Positions 5,965-10,995 of a stretch of 10,995 nt of DNA are shown piece after piece. The translations under genes and the position numbers were made by a program. The number at the start of each line of letters is the position of its first letter. Positions within the stretch are counted from its first letter, which is position 1. Location of the stretch: assembly GCA_947627405.1 (NCBI GenBank), contig CANQVY010000035.1, forward strand, positions 1-10,995, in the 5' to 3' direction. The DNA comes from an uncultured Bacilli bacterium (GTDB lineage: Bacteria; Bacillota_I; Bacilli_A; RF39; UBA660). Below the pieces are notes generated by a model. The model saw only the letters and a list, made by a program, of their open reading frames with translations. It did not search any database and was not told the origin of the DNA.

Positions 5965-8084
5965 GATCTTTTTATCTCAATGAACACAAATGTTTCAATG
6001 ATATCATTTTCTTTTAAGTCTTGATAATTTTCTAAAGTAATTCCACAGTCCATATCTTTTTTTACAGATTTTACTTGATCTTTTTCTCTTTGGATAGATT
6101 TAATCTTACCTGTATATAAAACTACACCATCTCTGATGACTCTTGCATCAGATCCATTTTCTATTTCTCCATCCGTTACATGACATCCAGCAATTGTTCC
6201 AACTTTGGAAAATTTGAAGAGTTTCCTAATTTCCGCATGTCCAGTTACTTTTTCTTCATATTCAGGATCTAACATTCCTTTCATAGCATCTTCCATTTCT
6301 TCTACAACTTTATATATGATATTATGAAGTCTTATATCTACACTATATTCTTTAGCTAATTCCATAGTTTTATTGCTTGGTCTTACATTAAATCCTATAA
6401 TAATCGCGTGAGAAGCATTAGCAAGTACTACATCACTTTCCGTAATTGCCCCTACACCACTTCGTATGACATTGATCTTAACTCCTTCAACATTAATCTT
6501 ATTTAAAGAATTCTTAACGGCTTCTTCACTGCCTTTAACATCCGCCTTTAAAACAATGTTGATTTCCTTAATTCCTTCTTGAATTGCTGAAAATAAATCC
6601 TCTAAAGATAGACCACTTTTGTTTGTATCTTGTTCCTTTGCTCTTTGTTTTCTTTTTTCTGAAATGCTTCTAGCTTCTTTTTCGGATTGAAATGCCATAA
6701 ATTTATCTCCTGCGGTAGGAAGATCGTTCAATCCTGTAATTTCAACTGGAGTCGATGGTAAAGCATAGGCAATATCACTTCCGGTATCATCTTTCAATGT
6801 TCTAATTTTTCCATAAGATGTTCCAACAACGATTGGATCTCCTAGTCTTAATGTACCATTTTGAATCAAAATACTAGCTATACAACCTTTATGTTTATCC
6901 ATCCTTGCCTCAAGAACAGCACCGGATGCATAACGATTTGGATTTGCTTTTAATTCTTGCATAGCCGCTACTAATAATATAGATTCCAATAATTCATTAA
7001 TTCCTTCTTTTGTCTTTGCTGAAATTTTGTTCACAATAATATCTCCACCCCATTCTTCTGGGGTTAATCCATATTCAGATAATTCGGTTAAAACTTTATC
7101 TGGATTGGCATTTGGTTTATCCATTTTATTAATAGCTATTATGATAGGAACTTTAGCAGCTTTTGCATGATCAATTGCTTCTTTTGTTTGAGGCATTACA
7201 CCATCATCAGCTGCTACAATAATGATAACAATATCTGTAACCGAAGCTCCTCTTGCTCGCATTTCCGTAAAGGCTTCATGTCCAGGTGTATCAATAAAAG
7301 TAATGTATTCATTATTGTACTTTACTTGGTATGCTCCTATAGCTTGTGTAATTCCACCTACTTCGCTTTCTACTACACTTGTTTGTCGAATAGCATCCAA
7401 TAAAGAGGTTTTCCCATGATCAACATGTCCCATAATCGTAACTACTGGAGGACGAGGTTGTAAATCTTTTTCATCATCTAACATTTCATAATTTTCAAAA
7501 TCATTAATGTCTGTAGTATCTTCTCTTTTTAAAATTTTATTATAATCTGAAACCAAAATCTCACAAATATCAAAAGGAAGTGTATAATTCAAATTTGCCA
7601 TGACACCTAACGAAATTAATTTTTTAATCATATCTGCCGGATTGATTTTCATCGTTTCCGATAACTCTCTTACTGTCATATTTTCTTTATAAATAACAAT
7701 ATTGGTATTTTCTGTATTGCTTTGTAGTTTTTCACGATGTTTATACATTTCTTTTTTTTGTTTTAAAAATTCTTCGTTTTTCTTACTCACTGGTTTTTTC
7801 TTAACTTTTTCTTTTTTTGTGATCGTTTTATCAATATCAATGGCTGCTTCTTCTACAATTCGATCGACTGTTTCAATAAGTTCATCTTCTTCCAATTCTT
7901 CTCTTTCTTCTTCTGAAATTACGTAATCTTCACTATCTTGAAGCTCATTATCAAGTAAAATAATATCATCTTCACTTAGCATGGAATCTTCGTTTTCTAC
8001 TTTTATATCTAGTTTGTCACATAATTTAAAGATTTCTTCTTTTGATCTTGAAACATCCATAGCATATTCTAATACACTCATCAT
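5961..8084 (-). CDS. infB: Translation initiation factor IF-2
   Basis: IF2 is the GTPase that brings fMet-tRNA to the 30S subunit and promotes 50S joining. The G domain shows G1 GHVDHGKT at 219-226, G2 GGIT, G3 DTPGH from 265, G4 NKMD at 319-322 and G5 SAK, followed by the beta-barrel, IF2-specific and C2 domains that bind fMet-tRNA. The N terminus is compact: an IF2_N-like helical segment at about 1-45, an acidic then Lys-rich linker, and a second IF2_N at about 131-182. I prefer the start at 8084 (or the adjacent ATG at 8081, 707 or 706 residues), since AGGTG lies five or eight bases upstream. The ATG at 8111 overlaps the ylxR stop and lacks a clear ribosome site; using it would add nine residues. 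The stop is TGA, overlapping the rbfA ATG. Bacillus ylxQ, usually just before infB, is missing. Confidence 0.96.
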   Translation of the reverse strand: MMSVLEYAMDVSRSKEEIFKLCDKLDIKVENEDSMLSEDDIILLDNELQDSEDYVISEEEREELEEDELIETVDRIVEEAAIDIDKTITKKEKVKKKPVSKKNEEFLKQKKEMYKHREKLQSNTENTNIVIYKENMTVRELSETMKINPADMIKKLISLGVMANLNYTLPFDICEILVSDYNKILKREDTTDINDFENYEMLDDEKDLQPRPPVVTIMGHVDHGKTSLLDAIRQTSVVESEVGGITQAIGAYQVKYNNEYITFIDTPGHEAFTEMRARGASVTDIVIIIVAADDGVMPQTKEAIDHAKAAKVPIIIAINKMDKPNANPDKVLTELSEYGLTPEEWGGDIIVNKISAKTKEGINELLESILLVAAMQELKANPNRYASGAVLEARMDKHKGCIASILIQNGTLRLGDPIVVGTSYGKIRTLKDDTGSDIAYALPSTPVEITGLNDLPTAGDKFMAFQSEKEARSISEKRKQRAKEQDTNKSGLSLEDLFSAIQEGIKEINIVLKADVKGSEEAVKNSLNKINVEGVKINVIRSGVGAITESDVVLANASHAIIIGFNVRPSNKTMELAKEYSVDIRLHNIIYKVVEEMEDAMKGMLDPEYEEKVTGHAEIRKLFKFSKVGTIAGCHVTDGEIENGSDARVIRDGVVLYTGKIKSIQREKDQVKSVKKDMDCGITLENYQDLKENDIIETFVFIEIKRS

Positions 8085-8103
8085 AATATCACCTATCCTT
8101 TTT

Positions 8104-8367
8104 TTATTCATCTAATAAATTTTCTATTTCTTCATATACATCATCATTTATATTGCATTCTAAATGTCTTTCTAAGATTTTTAACTTTTTGGCTTTTTCT
8201 AGGATACTTTTCTCTTTTTTAATATATGCTCCTCTTCCATTTAATTTTCCTGTTAAATCAACAGCCACATTGCCATCTGTTGTTCGAACAATTCTTAAAA
8301 GCTCTGCTTTAGGTAATCTTTCTTTTGATACCACACAAGTTCTTAATGGAATTTTTTTTGTTTTCAT
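8104..8367 (-). CDS. ylxR: YlxR (DUF448) RNA-binding protein, RnpM family
   Basis: This is a small basic protein of 87 residues from the YlxR family, encoded between nusA and infB in most Firmicutes. The family core is visible: RTCVVSKERLPKAELLRIVR (9-28), the acidic DLTGKLNGRGAYI segment with the conserved GRGAY, and a C-terminal helical part. In Bacillus subtilis the family member has been reported to bind RNase P RNA and modulate RNase P activity (renamed RnpM); by homology the same role is likely here. The ribosome site AGGTGA overlaps the nusA stop codon (TAG), and eight bases separate the genes, so the two are probably translationally coupled. Its C terminus reaches the alternative infB start. 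No ylxQ follows it, unlike the Bacillus order. Confidence 0.92.
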   Translation of the reverse strand: MKTKKIPLRTCVVSKERLPKAELLRIVRTTDGNVAVDLTGKLNGRGAYIKKEKSILEKAKKLKILERHLECNINDDVYEEIENLLDE

Positions 8368-8375
8368 AAAATCAC

Positions 8376-9443
8376 CTACTCACTGCGAATAACAATTCCT
8401 AATTCTTCCGCTTGCTGTGTTGTTTTAATATCAATTTTATAATGAGTTAATTTACTAGCAAGTTTTGCATTTTGTCCTTTACGGCCAATCGCAAGCGAAA
8501 AATTATCTCCATCAGCAACAACAATAGCTTCTTGTTTTTTTGGATCCGTTATAATGACATTTACATCTTTTGCAGGAGATAAGGCATTTGCTATAAATAT
8601 AGATGGATCTTTATCGTATTTTATAACATCGATTTTTTCGTTACCAAGTTCTTTTAATATACTGGCAATCCTTGTTCCTTTTTCTCCAATACAAGCACCA
8701 ATCGGATCAATACGATCGTTTTCAGAATATACAGCCACTTTGCTCCTTACTCCAGCTTCTCTTGCTACAGAATAAATCATAACAGAGCCATCCGATAATT
8801 CAGGAATTTCTAATTCAAATAATCTCTTCAAAAAGCCATAATGTCTTCTTGATAATAGAATCAATAAACCTTTTCCATTATTATCTACTTTAGTTACATA
8901 AACTTTAATACTTGATCCCATTTCAATTTTCTCTCCGGGAATTAAATCTTTCTTAGGCAAAATCCCATTCATTCTGCCTAAATCGATAAAATAATTATCT
9001 GTATCTTCTAAAGCCACTGTACCTACAATAAGTTCATCTTGCTTATCCCCAAATTCTAGCATAATGGAATTTCTTTCGGCTTCTCTAATCTTTTGAACAA
9101 TGACTTGTTTAGCTGTTGCTGCGGCAACACGTCCAAAATCTTTTGGAGTTACTTCTGTATCAATGGTATCCCCTAGTTGTTTTGTTGGATCGATCTTTTG
9201 CGCATCTTCCAAAGAAATTTCAAAAATATCATCTTCGACTTCTTCTACGATTGTACGATAAGAGAATACTCGTATTATACCATTATCTCTATTAATCTCA
9301 ACTTTTACATTTTGATCGCCATCAAAATTCTTTTTATATGCTGCAACTAAAGCAAGTTCCATTGCTTCAAAAACAACATTTGCTTCAATTCCTTTTTCTT
9401 TTACAATATTATCTACTGCTTTTATAAAATCTTTACCATTCAT
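8376..9443 (-). CDS. nusA: Transcription termination/antitermination protein NusA
   Basis: NusA binds RNA polymerase and nascent RNA, slows elongation, and stimulates pausing and intrinsic termination. The N-terminal RNAP-binding domain (MNGKDFIKAVDNIVKEKGIEANVVFEAMELAL) spans about 1-125. It is followed by S1 (about 130-200), KH1 with the GACIGEKG loop at 249-256, and KH2 with IGRKGQN at 319-325. The protein ends soon after, at 355 residues, without the acidic repeats of Gram-negative NusA, the usual state in Firmicutes. I chose the ATG at 9443: AAAAGGAGAG ends seven bases upstream and the protein then begins as the family does. An in-frame ATG at 9470 would add nine basic residues. The gene overlaps the end of rimP by 11 bases, so its ribosome site lies inside rimP. 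It is probably self-regulated through the leader hairpin at 9715-9743 (inference). Confidence 0.96.
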   Translation of the reverse strand: MNGKDFIKAVDNIVKEKGIEANVVFEAMELALVAAYKKNFDGDQNVKVEINRDNGIIRVFSYRTIVEEVEDDIFEISLEDAQKIDPTKQLGDTIDTEVTPKDFGRVAAATAKQVIVQKIREAERNSIMLEFGDKQDELIVGTVALEDTDNYFIDLGRMNGILPKKDLIPGEKIEMGSSIKVYVTKVDNNGKGLLILLSRRHYGFLKRLFELEIPELSDGSVMIYSVAREAGVRSKVAVYSENDRIDPIGACIGEKGTRIASILKELGNEKIDVIKYDKDPSIFIANALSPAKDVNVIITDPKKQEAIVVADGDNFSLAIGRKGQNAKLASKLTHYKIDIKTTQQAEELGIVIRSE

Positions 9444-9699
9444 TTTCAATCTCTCCTTTTTCTTTCGCATAGATATCTAAAACATCTACATCATCCGCTA
9501 AATGATGTTCATCAACAATTTTGTTTAATATTTCTGTAGCCTTTACGACTGTATCTAAATCAATATATTTTTCTTCATTCGTATCAAGAACGATATATAA
9601 AGTTTTTCTTTTCCCCTTTTTTTCCACGTATACATCATCTATATAGATATTCAATTGTTCAAGGGCATCTTTTACGAATGCATTGATTTCTTCTTTCAT
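9433..9699 (-). CDS. rimP: RimP-like ribosome maturation factor, N-terminal domain only
   Basis: RimP assists assembly of the 30S subunit. The assignment rests on position, directly before nusA at the head of the operon, and on the RimP N-terminal pattern: an amphipathic helix (EEINAFVKDALEQLNIYIDDVYVEKKGKRKTLYIVLDT), then IDLDTVVKATEILNKIVDEH in the place of the ldDC..vSr.ls..LD stretch. Normal RimP is about 150 residues with a C-terminal SH3-like barrel. This ORF has only 88 residues, lacks the usual SSPG..RPL junction and ends inside the nusA start region. No remnant of the barrel is possible downstream because nusA begins there, so it is either a reduced form or a replacement. The ATG has GGAGG four bases upstream. 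The primary function may be altered or lost. Confidence 0.62.
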   Translation of the reverse strand: MKEEINAFVKDALEQLNIYIDDVYVEKKGKRKTLYIVLDTNEEKYIDLDTVVKATEILNKIVDEHHLADDVDVLDIYAKEKGEIENEW

Positions 9700-9714
9700 A
9701 ATTCCTCCATATCA

Positions 9715-9743
9715 AATTTAAAGAGTGGGATTATGTCCCACTC
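9715..9743 (-). promoter_or_regulatory. Leader hairpin of the nusA operon, possible attenuator
   Basis: A perfect 8-bp, GC-containing stem, GAGTGGGA (9743-9736) with TCCCACTC (9730-9723) and a CATAA loop as read on the minus strand, is followed by the interrupted tract UUUAAAUUU. It lies between the promoter at 9757-9784 and the rimP ribosome site at 9708-9704, starting about seven bases from the predicted transcript start. A strong stem with a poor U-tract is the type of terminator that depends on NusA. In B. subtilis, NusA is reported to limit its own operon by NusA-dependent termination in the leader. The same role here is inference. The alternative is that it terminates the 9788-10507 gene or stabilises the mRNA 5' end. 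Confidence 0.6.
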
Positions 9744-9756
9744 CGTTGTTAAATCT

Positions 9757-9784
9757 ATTATAACACAGAAATATAGAATTACAA
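9757..9784 (-). promoter_or_regulatory. Promoter of the rimP-nusA-ylxR-infB-rbfA operon
   Basis: TTGTAA (9784 down to 9779), 16 bases, then TATAAT (9762 down to 9757) on the minus strand, with TGT before the -10 (extended -10). A start near 9750 gives a leader of about 51 bases that contains the hairpin. The -35 lies only four bases past the end of the preceding gene. Confidence 0.68.
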
Positions 9785-9787
9785 GCT

Positions 9788-10507
9788 TTATTTTTTCCAA
9801 GTACTCATTAAATCATTATATTTTGCTTTTACATATTTTTTCGTTGTTTCTTCATTTGTATTTACTGGTTCAAAAACTTTACTTAATCTTGCCATTGCTT
9901 GATGTGAATTTTTACTTTTTTTAATAGCACGCATACATCCAATAGAATTCAAATAATACCAGTTTTCATTGCATCGATTATCATAATCTTCCATCATTTT
10001 TTCAATATTAACTGTCGTAATTGAAGCACTTTTTTCAAAATGTAAATATTTCTTTTTGTCTTCCTCACTGGCATTGGCATTTTTAATATCTTTTCTTATT
10101 GTTTTGATCATATATTGTAAATTTCCTATTTGTTTTGTAAGAAGATTGGATTCAATCATATTTATTGCTGTATAAGCAAAAGTAATTAAGCCTATGCTTG
10201 AAATGATAACAGCATTTAAAAAATTGGTAGCTAAAATTGGTAGAAGAGCACAGCATGCCACAAAACTTATTCCAGATACAATTGTACTATATTTTGCTAA
10301 TTTACGTGTTTTTATGATATTTTTTAATCGTTCTTTTAAATATTGTTCTTTATCAGAAGCATATTCCACTTTGTTTTTAACAAGAATTCCTTGTTCAATA
10401 GGATCCTGATCCGAACAACTAATTTTTTCTGTAATTAGCCCTTCTTCGTGAACGGTCATCGTATATTTATCCTTTTTTCCTTTTTCTAAATAATATTGTT
10501 TAATCAT
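9788..10507 (-). CDS. Hypothetical membrane protein with two transmembrane helices
   Basis: I do not recognise this 239-residue protein. It has a charged N-terminal region (1-70), two adjacent hydrophobic helices at about 74-93 (STIVSGISFVACCALLPILA) and 97-117 (LNAVIISSIGLITFAYTAINM) joined by a very short turn, and a long, charged, probably coiled-coil C-terminal part (about 118-239, rich in Lys/Glu/Asn). The two-helix hairpin suggests both soluble parts lie on the same side of the membrane, likely the cytoplasm. There is no signal peptide. The ATG has a G-rich ribosome site (GAGGGGG) seven bases upstream and a good promoter at 10539-10567. No terminator follows before the rimP promoter, so transcripts can run into the nusA operon leader. 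It could be a stress or envelope protein, but the sequence gives no basis to choose. Confidence 0.8.
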   Translation of the reverse strand: MIKQYYLEKGKKDKYTMTVHEEGLITEKISCSDQDPIEQGILVKNKVEYASDKEQYLKERLKNIIKTRKLAKYSTIVSGISFVACCALLPILATNFLNAVIISSIGLITFAYTAINMIESNLLTKQIGNLQYMIKTIRKDIKNANASEEDKKKYLHFEKSASITTVNIEKMMEDYDNRCNENWYYLNSIGCMRAIKKSKNSHQAMARLSKVFEPVNTNEETTKKYVKAKYNDLMSTWKK

Positions 10508-10538
10508 TAGAAAACCCCCTCTTTTTTACAATGCTTGT

Positions 10539-10567
10539 ATTATATCATATTTTTATCAAGTTGTAAA
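10539..10567 (-). promoter_or_regulatory. Promoter for the two-TM hypothetical gene
   Basis: TTTACA (10567 down to 10562), 17 bases, then TATAAT (10544 down to 10539) on the minus strand, with TGA before the -10. The -35 starts six bases after the hisS stop codon. No hairpin separates the two genes, so hisS transcripts may also read through. Confidence 0.75.
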
Positions 10568-10573
10568 CCATTC

Positions 10574-10995
10574 TTACTTTATTTTTTCTATTACTTCTTC
10601 AAGCAAAAGCAATTCTTGTTCACCTGTATCCATATTTTTAAGAGAAATTTTATTTTCTTTGATTTCATCTTCTCCAATGATTCCTACATATTTTACTTTT
10701 ACTTTATTAGCATATTTAAATTTTTGTTTTGTATTTTTTTTCTCATCACAAATATCAACTTTAACATCTTTTTCTCGCAATTCTTTAGCTATTTGTAATA
10801 CATAATTTAAATCTTCTGTCATAGGAAGCAATAAAAGATCTAATAATGTATTTCTTTTTACTTCAATGATTCCAGCTTCTTTCAATTGATCGAAAAGTCG
10901 AGTCAATCCAATGCTCATTCCAACGCCTGGTAATGTTTTGTCCGAATAATATTCCGCTAAAGAGTCATATCGACCACCGGAACAAATACTTCCGA
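10574..10995 (-). CDS. hisS: Histidyl-tRNA synthetase, C-terminal 139 residues (5' part outside the window)
   Basis: HisRS charges tRNA-His with histidine. Only the C-terminal part is present; the reading frame stays open to the edge of the window, so the Met at 10918 is internal, not a start. The part visible includes the histidine-binding loop SGGRYDSLAEYY, motif 3 of class II synthetases as GVGMSIGLTRLF, and the complete anticodon-binding domain, ending with GIIGEDEIKENKISLKNMDTGEQELLLLEEV. Motif 3 usually reads G(L/I)ER; here Glu is replaced by Thr while the essential Arg is kept. This is the sort of variation seen in some HisRS subfamilies rather than a damaged gene. It is followed by the two-TM gene on the same strand. 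Confidence 0.95.
   Translation of the reverse strand, partial: GSICSGGRYDSLAEYYSDKTLPGVGMSIGLTRLFDQLKEAGIIEVKRNTLLDLLLLPMTEDLNYVLQIAKELREKDVKVDICDEKKNTKQKFKYANKVKVKYVGIIGEDEIKENKISLKNMDTGEQELLLLEEVIEKIK

Noticed and set aside
7167..7419. Plus-strand ORFs of 78 and 65 residues inside infB
   Set aside because: They lie antisense to the conserved IF2 GTP-binding domain, have no ribosome site or promoter, and their low-complexity sequence is typical of frame shadows.
7702..7926. Plus-strand 74-residue ORF rich in Ser and Phe
   Set aside because: It is antisense to the Lys/Glu-rich linker of IF2; the composition is simply the reverse complement of that linker.
8153..8775. Plus-strand ORFs antisense to ylxR and nusA
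   Set aside because: The minus strand encodes clearly conserved proteins here, and the plus-strand ORFs have no ribosome site, promoter or family resemblance.
9655..9924. Plus-strand 89-residue ORF across the rimP leader
   Set aside because: It crosses the rimP start, promoter and the end of the two-TM gene, has no ribosome site, and its Phe/Leu/Ile/Ser-rich sequence is what AT-rich antisense DNA gives.
10194..10798. Plus-strand ORFs antisense to the two-TM gene and hisS
   Set aside because: They are shadows of minus-strand genes, with extreme Phe/Ile/Tyr content in the second and no translation signals.
1..10995. Mobile element, CRISPR array, defence system, toxin-antitoxin pair or tRNA
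   Set aside because: No transposase, integrase, nuclease or helicase genes, no regularly spaced repeats and no cloverleaf sequence were seen. The unknown proteins show no toxin or defence motif I can point to.

Overview
The window is AT-rich (roughly 30% GC by eye) and densely coded, with near-consensus sigma-A type promoters, strong GGAGG ribosome binding sites and short intrinsic terminators. The gene content points to a low-GC Gram-positive (Bacillota): a YjcZ-type 52-residue protein, a class II peptide deformylase, a NusA without C-terminal repeats, YlxR, and the rimP-nusA-ylxR-infB-rbfA order. Trp is encoded by TGG inside the long ORFs and no ORF is interrupted by TGA, so the Mycoplasma code 4 is not in use. 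The compactness suggests a gut-type Bacilli lineage with a reduced genome (RF39-, Erysipelotrichales- or Acholeplasma-like). That placement is inference, not proof.

Layout. Positions 1-94 hold two inverted repeats downstream of lon. Bases 95-2401 (-) encode the Lon protease. Bases 2557-3228 (-) encode an unrecognised 223-residue protein with its own promoter and terminator. On the plus strand follow a 52-residue YjcZ-like membrane miniprotein (3354-3512) and peptide deformylase (3590-4138), separated by a terminator. truB (4155-5006, -) is convergent with def. Its promoter sits back to back with a perfect-consensus promoter driving an unrecognised 170-residue plus-strand protein (5102-5614). 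That gene converges on rbfA, and the two share one bidirectional terminator.

Bases 5623-9699 (-) are the transcription/translation operon, transcribed rimP > nusA > ylxR > infB > rbfA. It starts at a promoter near 9757-9784, followed at once by a hairpin in the leader that resembles an attenuator. Relative to the Bacillus order, ylxQ, ylxP and ribF are absent from the cluster, truB is separated from it by the opposed gene, and RimP is reduced to about 88 residues. Upstream lie an unrecognised two-TM membrane protein (9788-10507, -) and the 3' part of hisS (10574 to the window edge, -).

Together the recognised genes serve protein synthesis and quality control: tRNA charging (HisRS), 30S maturation (RimP, RbfA), initiation (IF2), transcription elongation and termination (NusA), RNase P modulation (YlxR), tRNA pseudouridylation (TruB), N-terminal deformylation (Def) and protein degradation (Lon). 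I see no tRNA or rRNA gene, CRISPR array, insertion sequence, prophage gene or defence system. No intergenic stretch exceeds 155 bases. The points most worth a second look are the leader hairpin of the nusA operon, the C-terminally truncated RimP, the opposed gene splitting rbfA from truB, and the terminators built into gene ends.
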